64,000 bases of DNA from Psococerastis gibbosa (GCA_963971405.1 OZ020487.1:38165039-38229038); one strand, 5' to 3'. Counted from the stretch's first letter, positions 52,107-63,740 are shown. The notes: generated by a model not told the origin, from the sequence alone. Program-made: numbers and translations.

Positions 52107-52764
52107 AAATGATGTCGTGCTCCCACAGTTCTGCAGACGCGTTGCTTACGGGCTGTTTTTACGCCCATTTTTCTGATTCCAGGCTTAAATGAAATTACAG
52201 GTGCTCCAGTTAAAAAACGTGCTACAACACTGCTGACTGCAACCCCCCCCCCCTCCCCCATTAGTTAGATAACACTCTTGACTACTGCAATGAATAAAAC
52301 CTGCACACGCAAAAATATGAAGAGGCCGAGTATGTGAATGAATTGGAGGGAAACGGATGGAGTGAAGTGCTACTCACCACTGTTTGTGCACTGATCTCTA
52401 TGCAATATGCAAAACTCACAAACCTCCCTGCAGCAATGGCATATGATGCATTATCCTACAAGAGAAAATTTCATGAATTGGATATGATAATGCCTAGGCA
52501 TACATAAAAACACTTTTCTATTCTTTACTAGTGCTTCTTTACTTTATATCTTTTTAGCATACAACCTTATGAAATAGTTACTCGAACACAATACTATAGG
52601 TATATGACGGGGCTTATTTTTTAAATGAACTAAGTAATGAGGCATTTTTATCTTTCATATTGTATGTTGTTACCATGAAGTGCTGTGGAATTGTATTACT
52701 AATTGATCCTTATCTTGAATATGACGAATATGAATTTTAATTAAAAAATAAACCTTGACATTGT
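52107..52764. other. unassigned stretch
   Basis: Nothing recognised; C-run at about 52243. Confidence 0.4.
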
Positions 52765-52933
52765 CAGGGCCTTAGCCAGGTTTTTTTTTGGGGGGGGGGG
52801 TTCAGAATTTTCATTGGATATTACATAGTAGTTTTTATTTTACCTCTGAAAATCTATCTACTAGTGTCGAGCCATTTAATTTCGAGGGGGGTTTGAACCC
52901 CCACGAACCCCCCCTCCCCAGGCTACGGCCATG
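52765..52933. mobile_element. probable hAT MITE
   Basis: CAGGGCCTTAGCCAGG and CCAGGCTACGGCCATG ends with G-run and C-run inside; flanking octamers are only partly alike. Confidence 0.6.
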
Positions 52934-53112
52934 CTAATTGTAATTAAAACTTTGCTAAGTTTTTTTCTTCCCAATAAATGATTGATTTCTACGTAAACTT
53001 TCAATTTTAATGTCAACACTCTGGCGTAAAGTAGGAGTCTTACGCAGTATGTATTTAGTACATACAGTATACTCTACCTAGAGTAATACTAGTAGTTTAA
53101 CTTTATAAATAA

Positions 53113-53192
53113 ATAAATAAATAAATAAGGACTTTTTATTGTTTCTATTACTAAGCCAACCTAGCGGAGTTAGTGTAAGAGAGGGCTTTTAA
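53113..53192 (-). mobile_element. tRNA-Glu SINE 3' fragment
   Basis: (AAAT)n, GGACTTTTTATT, TATTACTAAGCCAACCTAGC and GTGTAAGAGAGGGC match the inverted SINE end. Confidence 0.55.
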
Positions 53193-53319
53193 CTTTAATT
53201 AGTTTCAAAGATTAAATATTTTTCATTCTACGTGGAAATCATTATTTTTACACTAGTAAATTAGTAAATTTTAGCACTAGTACTGTTAGCACACGTGTAA
53301 TTTATTGCAGCATTATATG

Positions 53320-53395
53320 GTATATAACACTAAAGACTGACATTAAACTAACAGTTTGTTATAAGGTTGTTATAACCGAAAGTAGAAAATGTATT
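53320..53395 (-). mobile_element. tail fragment of tRNA-like foldback family
   Basis: The reverse complement reads TTCGGTTATAAC and TTTAATGTCAGT as at 27010-27060. Confidence 0.4.
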
Positions 53396-53404
53396 TATTA
53401 ATAT

Positions 53405-53860
53405 TTATTTTAAATGCCTTGTCTATCTAAGATTGACGAACATTATTGTAATTTGGATCTTGGAAACTGCTGCTCTCGAATGGAAAGTGTTCTTGGCAAA
53501 CTTACTGACTCAGGTTTTTCAACCAGGATGTTCTTCTTCCGCCGGGGGCCCTCTGTCCTTCTATTTTCCCTTGGATTATTACATGCAGAAGGTGATACTT
53601 CTCGTTCCTCATGACATGGCCGAAGTATGTTAGTTTCCGTTTCTTAACCGTCAGCAGCAACTCGGCTTCTGTATCCATACATTCGTCTCAGGACTTCATT
53701 ATTAGGGACACGATCTCTCCAGCGCATCATTCGTCTGTATATCCACATTTTAAATGCACTGATTCTGTTCCCCATAGCTTGTGTCAATGGTAACGGTACT
53801 TCTTGCCTATTTCCAGTTGAATTCCCCAATAACAATTTAGTAATAAATAATTCCATATAA
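53405..53860 (-). pseudogene. second non-LTR RT family, C-terminal remnant
   Basis: The minus strand reads MWIYRRMMRWRDRVPNNEVL and RRM, then in another frame TYFGHVMRNEKY, and ends with SRAAVSKIQITIM-like residues. Frameshifts separate the blocks. The same motifs are at 62715-62994 on the plus strand. Confidence 0.65.
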
Positions 53861-54239
53861 TTTAGCGAATTGATAAAAACTTATCTCTCCAATCAAATCC
53901 GGATATATCATGATTTATAAGCAAGCCCCAATATTGAAATGTGTTGTTGCATACATCAGCCGAAATTAAGTGGGGAGAGCTTGGTTGTTAAGGGTTTATT
54001 TCTTCCCCCTTCGTTAAATAAACTTCGCCCTTCAGTGGCCGGCGTACTCACACTAATAGCGTCATAATTAAAACAAATTTGAATAAAGATTAAAAAAATA
54101 CTATCCTATATATACAGTATACAGTGTTACCTAACTACTTTGTAATAATGCAGGCCTAGTTTACTGCATTAAAGGCTACATTTTGTATTGCCAAAAATTG
54201 ACATCCTTCTATAAATAGACTAAATAGACTATGAGTTAA
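53861..54239. other. unassigned stretch
   Basis: Nothing recognised. Confidence 0.4.
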
Positions 54240-55760
54240 ATATTTAATAACAATGTGAATACTCTGACTCTGTTATACCTCCTCTGTAGCGTATCATGAT
54301 TTTTTTTTTTATAATTTGACTGGATAAGTACATATGAAGTACATACGGTATGAATATAAGCTTACAATTTATCAATATTTTATATAGTTCCTTCCACTCT
54401 TGCGCCTGACATTGAAATCCTACAAAATTATAGTAGTCGACCAAAGCATAACAATCGGCTTGACCTCTCTCAGAAACCAAGAAAAATTTGTATGAGCGGC
54501 AGTTGAACCCATAAGAAACACACACATGAACTTCCACAGCTGCACCCTTTCGCCTAACACTGAAATTCTACAAAATTACAGTAGTCAACCTAAGCATATC
54601 AATATGTTTGACCTCTTTTAGGAACCAAACTTCTTCAAGTAGTAACAATCTGCCATTGCAACAGAATGAATACTCTGCCTCTCTTATACCTCTTTTGTAG
54701 TGTATTATGATGTTGAGTTATTTGACTGGATAAGTACCTACATATGAAGTACATATGAATATAAACTTACAATTTATCAATATTTTATATAGTTCCTTCC
54801 ACTCTTGCGCCTGACATTGAAATCCTACAAAATTATAGTAGTCGAACAAAGCATAACAATCGGCTTGACCTCTCTCAGAAACCAAGAAAAATTTGTATGA
54901 GCGGCAGTTGAATCCATAAGAAACATTTACATGAACTTCCACAGCTGCACCCTTTCGCCTAACACTGAAATTCTACAAAATTACAGTAGTCAACCTAAGC
55001 ATATCAATATGTTTGACGTCTTTTAGAAACCAAACTTCTTCAAGTAGTAACAATCTGCCATTGCAACAGAATGAATACTCTGCCTCTCTTATACCTCTTT
55101 TGTAGTGTATTATGATGTTGAGTTATTTGACTGGATAAGTACCTACATATGAAGTACATATGAACATAAACTTACAATTTATCAATATTTTATATAGTTC
55201 CTTCCACTCTTGCGCCTGACATTGAAATCCTACAAAATTATAGTAGTCGAACAAAGCATAACAATCGGCTTGACCTCTCTCAGAAACCAAGAAAAATTTG
55301 TATGAGCGGCAGTTGAATCCATAAGAAACATTTACATGAACTTCCACAGCTGCACCCTTTCGCCTAACACTGAAATTCTACAAAATTACAGTAGTCAACC
55401 TAAGCATATCAATATGTTTGACCTCTTTTAGAAACCAAACTTCTTCAAGTAGTAACAATAATCTGCCATTGCAACAGAATGAATACTCTGCCTCTCTTAT
55501 ACCTCCTTTGTAGTGTATTATGATGTTGAGTTCTTTGACTGGATAAGTACCTACATATGAAGTACATATGATAATAAACTTACAATTTATCAACATTTTA
55601 TATAGTTCCTTCCACTCTTGGGCTTGCGCTCTCAGTTCCACCCATTCGCCTAACACTGAAATTCTACAAAATTACAGTAGTCAACCTAAGCATAACAATA
55701 TGTTTGACCTCTCTTAGAAACTAAACTTCTACAAGTAGTAACAATGTGGCATTGCAACAG
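54240..55760 (-). repeat. 405-bp tandem array repeating an exon-like ORF
   Basis: Equivalent frames end at 54537, 54942 and 55347, exactly 405 bp apart; a fourth unit (55378-55656) has lost its middle. Each unit encodes EVHV.VSYGFNCRSYKFF, LVSERGQADCYAL and QAQEWKELYKILI. On the minus strand an AG before GCGAAAGGG and a good donor (AATTGTAAGC) bound the frame, so it may be a duplicated exon. Each unit also contains a second, diverged half-copy (TACAAAATTACAGTAGTC against TACAAAATTATAGTAGTC). Protein family unrecognised; no ATG initiates the frame. Confidence 0.6.
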
Positions 55761-55873
55761 AAGTGAGAATAGTAGGTACCGTTTTAAACTCATTCAATCT
55801 GCAAAAGCCGCGCGCGCGGTGAGGTTCATGGAAGTGTAAAAAATTTGATAGGTTGCGTCGGAACTTTTAGAGC

Positions 55874-56159
55874 TCATTTGAAACGTTAGAACCTGATCCA
55901 AACAATAAAACCCATAAATCCCTTTCACACTCGAATGTACCACGGTCACACCTCACACCTTTAGCGGCGACCTACGGTAAATGGCTTTGCTTTAAAGTAC
56001 ATGCAAGTGACAGACCTTGTCTACATTTGTGTTCCTTTCATGACGGATGGCGTTGTCTATCAGAAGACGTAGCTAGAAGATCTGGAACATTATTTAGATG
56101 GTTGAGGAAAGGCGGGGATTCCACAGATCTGCAAGTGCAAAATACGAATACGGTGACGT
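55874..56159 (+). other. stop-to-stop ORF without ATG, unrecognised
   Basis: It reads ATYGKWLCFKVHASDRPCLH, then LCSFHDGWRCLSEDVARRSG, then TLFRWLRK before running into the MITE at 56109. Balanced composition with Trp and Cys, but no family known to me and no splice evidence. It could be an exon or transposon debris. Confidence 0.22.
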
Positions 56160-56350
56160 GGTAGCAGACATTCAAGACTTAGGCGGGTTTTCACCGACCT
56201 CTCATTGCAGAATGCAAAGACATTGACGTGGTAGCATACATTCAAGACTTAGGCGGGTTTTCCACCGACCTCTCATTGCAGAATGCAAATGACATTGACG
56301 GAAATTTTTGTTTTACCCTATGCCATAGTTAAAATTGATCAATGATCATA
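56109..56350. mobile_element. truncated multi-nested MITE left ends
   Basis: Three successive left ends: GGCGGGGATTCCACAG (56110), TTAGGCGGGTTTTCACCG (56179) and TTAGGCGGGTTTTCCACCG (56249). GACGTGGTAGCA lies between them. The right halves are missing; the sequence passes directly into the T-element end at about 56352. Confidence 0.62.
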
Positions 56351-56351
56351 T

Positions 56352-56585
56352 TGAGCCAAAAAAAAATTGCCCCCAAGGTATGATTTTTTTTTGTACCTAC
56401 ATGGCAAATTCCATCCAAATCAGAGTTTACCCACAGAGTTTACCCACAAATCGACGAACAGACAGACATTTCGTAAAAACCACTTCTTTGGGTTCCTCAA
56501 AACTTGTAAATCCACTCAAATGCCGAAATCGAAAATTTCGACCATCACAAAGTGTTTCTTATACTACGTATAAATAGGAAAGCAA
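56352..56585 (+). mobile_element. 3' part of the TGCTTTCCAATTTAT element
   Basis: Collinear with the last third of 27686-28492: TATGATTTTT, CATGGCAAATTCCATCC, short (CAGA), TTTCGTAAAAACCACTT, TACTACGTATAAATAGGAAA. Confidence 0.6.
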
Positions 56586-57622
56586 TATTACAATGTTATA
56601 AATTATGATAATACAAATTCACCCGAAAAAATAAAATATTAAAATATAGGTAAAAATTATTGAAAAATAATATATACCTATCGTATAATAATAATAATCA
56701 TAAATAATAATATGTAATATGCTGTACTTTCGGAAATTTATTTATTTTCTCTTAAATTTATTTCTCAACTGATTTCTGGTCAATACACTATATTCACACA
56801 CCATACATACCCATAAAAGAGTAACATCAGTTACATTTTTTTAAACTTTTTTCCATTTCTGACAGATCCCAAAGCGAAAATTTTAGTCATCGCCAATGTC
56901 TCTACTGCAGGCTAGTAAATTCTTCGTCCCTTCTTTAGGACAATCCGGTCCAGACCACCCTGAGTTCCTTGCTAAGGACAGTAAAGTCTTGCTGTCCGCC
57001 AGTGATCGTGGGCGACATGCTTCATCTCGCCTATACCGTCTCTCATAATAATCACTTAAATCCTCAAAACATAATTTTTCTCGTTATTTTACCTTTCAAC
57101 ACGACGAAAAACTAAAGAATATTATACTGTACATTTCTGGCCAAATTTTAATAGTTCCTGCCAACATTTCTCACATTTTACACCTAATTTGTAAAGCAAT
57201 ACCATGTAAATCCACCGTTCTGAGAATGGACGTCTCGTATGCAGCCAATTCTCGTACATCACTTATCGTCGTGTGATAGGCTATCAGGGGGGCACAAGAT
57301 AGGTAAGGCGCGACTTTGCCAAAGTCAGTGTGTCACGCACTGGACAAGGTGGGCGACCATGGGCCTTATGCTCGGTGTCAACTGAACATGTCCGTCGTAA
57401 ATACCATACTCGTACCGATAGTATATCTTGGTTACTTCACAAGCTATTGATATTTGATATCGTCGTCGTGGTACGACATGATTTGAAAGACAAAAGCAAC
57501 AGGGAATTGTGTTTCCTGCAAATTTTTTAGTACGTAGGCAAGACATACGAAACCCCTACGCTTATGACCGTGGCTGGAGGGCGGGACTACTAGTGAAATT
57601 GGAGCCATCCTGAAGCTTTCTT
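56586..57622. other. unassigned stretch
   Basis: Overlapping frames at 57325-57638 lack domains. Nothing else recognised. Confidence 0.4.
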
Positions 57623-58034
57623 TAGGCGGGTATTCCACTGGTCAATTTTACTTCAAATTTGATTTGAGATTTTTGTTTGACTCTATGACATTCTCCATTT
57701 TAATTTCCTCATGTTAAAATTGATCAATGATCATAGAGTATAATCACGCGTTGCAAACAATAACAAACTAAAATTATTGCCTAAAGATGATAAATAATTT
57801 AAATTAATTTCTTGAGAATTATTTCGTAGTTTAAATGGTAAAATGTCTTGTAGATTATAAAATTAAAAAAACCGGCGGACAAACTTACAAATTTGGAAAA
57901 AATTGAAAACAAAAATTATCAATTGTTGAAAACAAGTGGAATGGGGTGTAAAAATACATAATGTAACATTGATGATTTTCCGTCAATGACAAAATCAAAT
58001 ATGAAGTAAAATTGACCAGTGGAATACATGCCTT
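57623..58034. mobile_element. GGCGG-family MITE, complete
   Basis: TTAGGCGGGTATTCCACTGG then TCAATTTTACTTC, and the inverse GAAGTAAAATTGACCAGTGG then AATACATGCCTTA. The interior shares GATCAATGATCATAGAGT with the inner elements of the nested MITEs. Confidence 0.75.
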
Positions 58035-58143
58035 ATACTAACATACCTATCAATAGGAAAGCAAAACTAATAGCTGTTCAAGGGAAGCTCTCAATGTGCG
58101 TGGCATAAAAAGACAAATTATTGTTGCATATACTTGGCACACA

Positions 58144-58314
58144 CAAGGGCAGATCCAGCGGAAAATTTAGGGGGGAGGGGGGTCACAAGTTGTATGTAAC
58201 TTTATAAGGCAATTTTTCCTGAAAATTTGAGTTTTATTCAATTTTTTAAAAATGAATTAACTAATCTAGGGGGTCATGACCCCCCTGACCCCCCCCCCTG
58301 TGGATCCGCCATTG
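58144..58314. mobile_element. hAT MITE
   Basis: Ends CAAGGGCAGATCCAGC and TGTGGATCCGCCATTG; perfect 8-bp duplication GGCACACA (58136-58143, 58315-58322). Confidence 0.85.
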
Positions 58315-58575
58315 GGCACACATGTCTATAAAATATTTCACCAAGCACGAATAAAGTCTGGTATACGAATATTATAAATCTAACTGACAGCGTGCAGTCC
58401 TTATAGTCGAAAATGGATGGATGTAAAATAGAATTTGAATAGGGGATGCGGTTGGTATGGGGGGAGAGGAGGGGGTGTTGATGACTAGGAATTATGAGGG
58501 AGCACTCCCCCCCCCCCACAGCATACCGAGTCCTCCAGGAATCCTTGCCATTCATCATTTCTAATTTACTCCCCT

Positions 58576-59560
58576 CGTCAGTGAGAATTGTGTTTTTCAA
58601 TCGTCCTGTCACCAGCCATAGGCGAAGAACAATAACTTGATAATTTCCCCTTTTCCATAATTCCGTCTCATTATTTTTTCAACCCTCTACTGTCAAATTA
58701 TGTTTTTCCTGCGTCCTTTTTATAATGTATAAAGTATTATTGAAGAATGATGTGCTTTTATAATGTACTGTACGATATTGTATATATATCAAAATACAGG
58801 TCGAATACAACAAATTTAATAAACCCATCGACTGGCGCAAGTACTCGATAGTCCAGCGCCTTGTAATATACCTAGGTATATAATAATATGCTAAATATTT
58901 ATCATAATAATGTAATGTAATGTAATGTAATAATGTACACGTGCTAGAAAATTTGACCGTCAGTGAGAATTGTATTTTCTAAATTCTAACCGTCTTGTCA
59001 CCAGCCAAAGGCGTAGAACAATAACTTGATAATTTCCCCTTTTCCATAATTCCGTCTCATTATTTTTTCAACCCTCTACAGTCAAATTATATTTTTCCTG
59101 TGTCCTTTTTATACTGTAAAGTATTATTGAAGAACGATTTGCTTTTATACTGTACTGTAATGTATTGTATTGCATATCAAAATACCGGTCGCCTACGGGA
59201 CATGTAGAGTAGTGGTATAAAAACTCCAACTTTCACCCGAAAGGTTGTTGGTTCGAGTCCAACACTTGTTACATTATCTGGCTATGCTTCGGAAGGGATG
59301 TAAAGCAGGCGGTCCCAAGGCTTCCTATAGTTGAGTGTAAGAGAGGGCTTTATAGCTCAAGCTCTACTAGGTTGGCTTAGTAATAGAACAAAAAAAGTCA
59401 ATATTTATTTATTTATTTATTTATACAACACAATTAACACACCCGTCGACCGGGACAAGTACCTCGATAGATATTATGTTAAATATGTATAATAACAATG
59501 TACGTGCTGGAAACTTTGACCGTCAGTGAGAATCGTATTTTCCAACCGTCCTGATACCGA
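58576..59560. repeat. tandem duplication, about 382-bp units, second split by a SINE
   Basis: CGTCAGTGAGAAT starts units at 58576, 58958 and 59521. Units 1 and 2 share AACAATAACTTGATAATTTC and TCAACCCTCTAC; unit 2 contains the SINE at 59198-59430. The third unit is cut short. Confidence 0.75.
59198..59430 (+). mobile_element. tRNA-Glu-derived SINE, full length
   Basis: A-box TGTAGAGTAGTGG (59203-59215), Glu-type anticodon arm CCAACTTTCACCCGAAAGG, B-box GGTTCGAGTCC (59250-59260), 3' tail (ATTT)n. It interrupts a tandem repeat, so it is younger than the duplication. Confidence 0.75.
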
Positions 59561-59625
59561 CAGGTCTCCGATTGCATGGTTTGCAGAGACTCGTACGAAA
59601 TGGAGCACGCTACCCCTATGCATAC
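59555..59625 (-). mobile_element. SINE-B fragment
   Basis: ACAGGTCTCCGATTGCATGG, AGAGACTCGTACG and GCACGCTACC resemble the inverted family head. Confidence 0.4.
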
Positions 59626-60360
59626 AAAGGGGCCCTTTAGTAGTGTGTATTATGTTCAGCTTACGGTTTTTTGTTTTTAAATTCAATGCTGACTCTTATT
59701 TCAGTACTTGTACCATCTCTCTCTCTCTCTCTCTTGCATTATCACTACACATTTGAAAAGTCTATCGTAAAGATTATGAAAAAAATGTACCATAGCAAAC
59801 AATGAAAAGTCTGAAAAAAATGATTTTGAAACATATTATTTCGCGTCAGTAATGAGGCTTTGGAGATAGCAATCTAAATTTGAAATCGAGGGGGTGGGGG
59901 GTTATTTACCCAGCAAAGGGTGATAGAACCGATTAGCTGTCCACAAAGAACTGGTAGGCGTCAACTAATTTTTGCCCGAATGATTTTGGCTGGGAAGAGA
60001 ATTCCCTTTGACAAGCCCTCGATGGGGCGACACCTTTTGCTATTCCCTAGGGTTGGTACTTTTTTTTAGCTCACCCCTGGTCTAGTAATCATCAGCAAGG
60101 GATGGCCAATGATTTGGTAGCATATTTTGATTTTTAAATCGCGTAAGAAACTCATGCCTACCATACTATAAGATGTGAGTTAAACGCGCAATTCCCCGTC
60201 CAGTGGATCATCTCAGAGTTTTGCTTCAAATAAAAACATGGCAGTGCCAATTTTAATTTCGTAAAAATGTTCCCAATGATTTGCAGAAATAGTTAACCTT
60301 TGATGTCGTATGATCCTCTGGGTCCGAGGCAAACAGAAAGTTCAGTGAAAGTTCATGAGT
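59626..60360. other. unassigned stretch
   Basis: (CT)n at 59713-59734; nothing else recognised. Confidence 0.4.
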
Positions 60361-60450
60361 AATAATAATAAAAATAATAATTGTTTCTTTATTGCACTAG
60401 GCTCCCCTAGCGGAGTTAGGGCCGTCGGGCCCTTTCTTACACTCAACTAG
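60361..60450 (-). mobile_element. tRNA-Glu SINE 3' fragment
   Basis: AATAATAA tail, CCCTAGCGGAGTTAGGGC and TTACACTCAACTAG match the inverted SINE. Confidence 0.5.
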
Positions 60451-60501
60451 AGGGCTAGTTAAGTGAAGTGAGTGAAGCGGTTTCTCAGTTTGTAGCACTC
60501 C

Positions 60502-60900
60502 TTATGCGCGGTTTCCACCGACCTGCAAGTGCAAAATACACATACGGTGACGTGGTAGCAGATATCATTAATAAAGGCGGGGTTTCCACCGACCTCTCAT
60601 TGCAGAATGCAAATGACATGGACGGAAATTTGAATTTTTCTTTTTATAGTAATCTATTAAAATGTTTGTACTTAACATATCCCATGACGCCATTTTTTAG
60701 TTTTAGTTTGTTTGTATGTGATTAACTCTATGATAATTGATCAATTTTAACTATGGCATAGAGTAAAACAAAAATTTCCGTCAATGTCTTTTGCATTCTT
60801 CAATGAGAGGTCGGTGGAAACCCCGCCTTTATTAATGATATCTGCTACCACGTCACTGTATGTGTACTTTGCACTTGCAGGTCGGTGGACCGCACCTTAG
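60502..60900. mobile_element. nested palindromic MITEs, copy 3
   Basis: Outer arms GCGCGGTTTCCACCGACC and GGTCGGTGGACCGCACC with GCAAGTGCAAAATACAC; the centre ATCATTAATA / TATTAATGAT is split by the inner element 60573-60828 (AAGGCGGGGTTTCCACCG to CGGTGGAAACCCCGCCTT). Confidence 0.78.
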
Positions 60901-61537
60901 CCCACCACCGTTTTTTCTCTTGCTGTTTTTTCTGCTTCATGGCAACCATTGTTAAGGTTAAGAATCAGTTATTGCAACCATTCAGCACTGAAGCAAAAAA
61001 ACACAAAAAATCAAACAGCGAACCGTACTGCTTCACTTCACGACATCCACTGATGAGGGTCAAGGGAGTTTTGACCAAAAGATTGAAGGTTTCATTGAAG
61101 TACGTTTGAAGCTCCCATCAATCGGAGGTTCAAGCATTTTCATCAAGCCGCTTGATAGGTGTAGGGCCTCCTTATTAAGTGTTCCAAATTTCATCCTATC
61201 GTGGTTTGGTAGTAGTTGTGAAATTTTAGAAAGTTTTCAATTTTTAAACTCCACAACAGCAGTCAGCACAAGTATCTCAACACAACTGTCATAGAAAATT
61301 GAAAAAAAAAAAAATAGACAAAAATTTTTGACTACCCCTAGTTGGAAGAATCATGCCATAAGATGAAGGCGTCAAAGAGAAAATTTAAAACTGAATTTCA
61401 CACCATGACACTTCCCATCTCGCTCTCGGGCCACTATGAGGAGAGAGAGGGGAGGGGGAGGGGGAGGGAGGGGGGGGGGAGGGAGGGGGAGGGACATTTC
61501 CTCTGGGAGTCCACCACTGCACGCGTTCTTCTTCATC
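60901..61537. other. unassigned stretch with purine-rich tract
   Basis: G/A-only tract at 61437-61495 (GAGAGAGAGGGGAGGGGGAG start), potentially G-quadruplex or triplex forming. Frames at 60885-61557 have no domain. Confidence 0.4.
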
Positions 61538-61865
61538 ATGTCGCTATTTTGGGATAAAACGGTGAGAGATAACGAAAATGTGTTTTCATTTTGATTTTCT
61601 GCTGTATACAGTACGCTATAATAGAAGCTGCATTAAAAATGATTAGTATTCTTGACAATAAGCATACAGTACTAGTAGCCAGTTAGGTGAGTTTTTCAAA
61701 TGGTCTGCTATTTTGATGTAAAACAGTGAGACATATCGAAAAATGTGCTGGGAAATGAATTTTGATTTTGTGCTTTACAGTAGATGTGATATTAAAAATA
61801 GTAAGTATTCTTGACAATGGATACACAGTACCTAGTGGTAGCCTACAAGACTGGGCGATTTTGTC
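61538..61865. repeat. two diverged tandem units of about 165 bp
   Basis: GTATTCTTGACAATAAGCAT and GTATTCTTGACAATGGATAC, plus GTGAGAGATAACGAAAATGTG and GTGAGACATATCGAAAAATG, recur in the same order. Confidence 0.55.
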
Positions 61866-62059
61866 CAATGGCCTGCGTTAGATTTAGAATGTGAGGAAAC
61901 GCGCATGGTTCTATTGCTGGAATGACCCGAGGAGGCTATTTCCAAACCTTGCGCTTGGGACACACTAAAACGCCATCCCATTTGCTTAAGCTAGGCCTTT
62001 TGGCGTCGTGTTTCTGCCATTGCCCCAGCTTCAACATCTGGTCGTTGAATACGTTTTTT

Positions 62060-62112
62060 CTACTATTTTGACTCACCACTACCCACCAAAAAGATGGGCT
62101 GGATCCGTCCCT
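62060..62112 (-). mobile_element. hAT MITE end fragment
   Basis: GGGCTGGATCCGTCCCTG is the inverse of the left end at 44202; the other terminus was not found. Confidence 0.45.
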
Positions 62113-62714
62113 GGTTGTACATGTGAGCTATTGATGGATTTGTTTTTTTGGTTGGGCCGAGACGAGGACTGAAGACAAAAGACCGGGCCGAAAATATCAT
62201 CTGACCGGACGATTCAGCCGTAGGTCCTCGGTGTTGGACCGTCTGTCTCAAATGGGAACTGCGAGCATAATTTTAGGTCAAGTCGCGAGTTATTGTATAC
62301 GGTAATAAAAATGGGGGGATTAAATTTATTAAACTTTCCCAACTTGCGATGAAATAACCATAATTATAATATCAAGGATATTGTATAATGTTTAACTGTG
62401 AAATTCACAAGGCATAAGAAGATCAGGCATATTTCCTATATGGAAGAAAATTTCTTAAGTCTTGATATTAGGTATATACATGGAACCGCACCTCGGCACG
62501 ACCTGAATATAATTAGTCTATGGGGGAGGGACTACCTATATGACCAAGACCTACCGTGAAATTAGGCCCTAGGCTTTACCTTCTGACTGCACCTTGAGAA
62601 ACCTTTCTGTTAGTTTTCTAGCTTTATTCCAACACGTACTATGGTGCCAGAATCTGCTGTCGGACCTTCTTTAATTGAGAATGGAGAATTGCTCTGGGTT
62701 CCCAACAATCGTTT
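62113..62714. other. unassigned stretch
   Basis: Nothing recognised. Confidence 0.4.
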
Positions 62715-62994
62715 TATATGGTATGGAGGGGGATGGAATGTGGATATACAGATGAATGCTGCGCATATCTGCGAAAGATCGTGTCCCTAATGCTGAGGTC
62801 TTGAGGCGAATGGATACATAAGCCAAGTTGCTGATGACGGTTAAGAAACTGACACTAACATACTTCGGCCATGTCATGAGGAACGAAAAATATCGCCTAG
62901 TGCATGTAATAATCCAAGGGAAAATAGGACTGAGGGCTCCCGGCAAGATTATCCTGGTTGAAAAACCTGAGGCAGTAAGCTTCGCAAGAGCATG
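62715..62994 (+). pseudogene. second non-LTR RT family, C-terminal remnant
   Basis: Reads MWIYRRM-like, DRVPNAEVLRRMD, TYFGHVMRNEKY and IIQGKI with in-frame stops. It is interrupted by the 5S SINE at 63007-63248, after which the coding-like sequence resumes. Confidence 0.6.
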
Positions 62995-63006
62995 ACTTCC
63001 CATTTC

Positions 63007-63248
63007 GAGCCGGCCGCCATACCAAGTTGAATCCAACGGGCCAGAGCAGGTTCAAAGCTGCAGATAACTTGATCGTGTGCACAGTGCCGGTAGGGGTAGG
63101 GAACATGGTAGGACTTGTCCTGGTCACCTCCGAACTAATCGTGTGACTTCACTGTGTTTCCCAAGTGGTTCGGAATCCACTATAATCAGGAGGTCCACTG
63201 TCCTTTGAGCTCACACCGTGGCCTGTGACTGTGTCCAACTATACTACT
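63007..63248 (+). mobile_element. 5S-derived SINE, short form, full length
   Basis: Head GCCGGCCGCCATACCAAG then TTGAATCCAACGGGCC; (ACT)n tail; 12-bp duplication ACTTCCCATTTC (62995-63006, 63249-63260). Inserted in a LINE remnant. Confidence 0.82.
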
Positions 63249-63417
63249 ACTTCCCATTTCAGAGCAAGAAGGAGATTCTAAGATTCTATCATTAATTTTT
63301 TAGTTCCAAACGGTCGGTCGATCAAAACATTCTACTGTAGTCCGCAAAGCTTTAAAAGACGACCAATTAGAAATTTTTATTGCTCCGGGAAGTATAGCGC
63401 AGGTTTTGTTAGTTTTC

Positions 63418-63740
63418 CATTGCCTGTTTTCAGCATTTCTACTTTAAGCAACCCTGTCAGTCTGGTGGGAGAGTGAGACTGTTTGTTAACATGAGGCACC
63501 TTAACGGTGGACTCCTTCACTTATGGGAGAAGGGGAGTTGACTGACAGGGGGGACGTCCTGATTATAGTGGATTCCGAACCATAGTAGAAGTGACCAGGA
63601 CTCGTCACGCACTTAGCCTCACCGGCAGTCTCAGCGCGTTATCATGTCTCACCATGTTCCCCTGCCAACGCTGTGCACACTACCAAGTTTGCTGCAGTTT
63701 GGAACAGGCTCTGTTCTGGTGGATTCAACTTGGTATGTGT
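63418..63740 (-). mobile_element. 5S-derived SINE, long form
   Basis: Minus-strand head ACCAAGTTGAATCCACC, body as 3180-3538, with some internal loss (GAACCATAGTAGAAGTGACC). No duplication resolved. Confidence 0.65.

Noticed and set aside
54240..55760. CRISPR-like array or satellite centromere
   Set aside because: Units are 405 bp with no short repeat and unique spacer pattern, and only three and a half copies.
59526..59756. 76-codon ORF ending in a Ser/Leu run
   Set aside because: Comes from a SINE-B fragment followed by a (CT)n microsatellite.
61342..61557. Gly/Glu/Arg-rich ORF
   Set aside because: Translation of the G/A homopurine tract.
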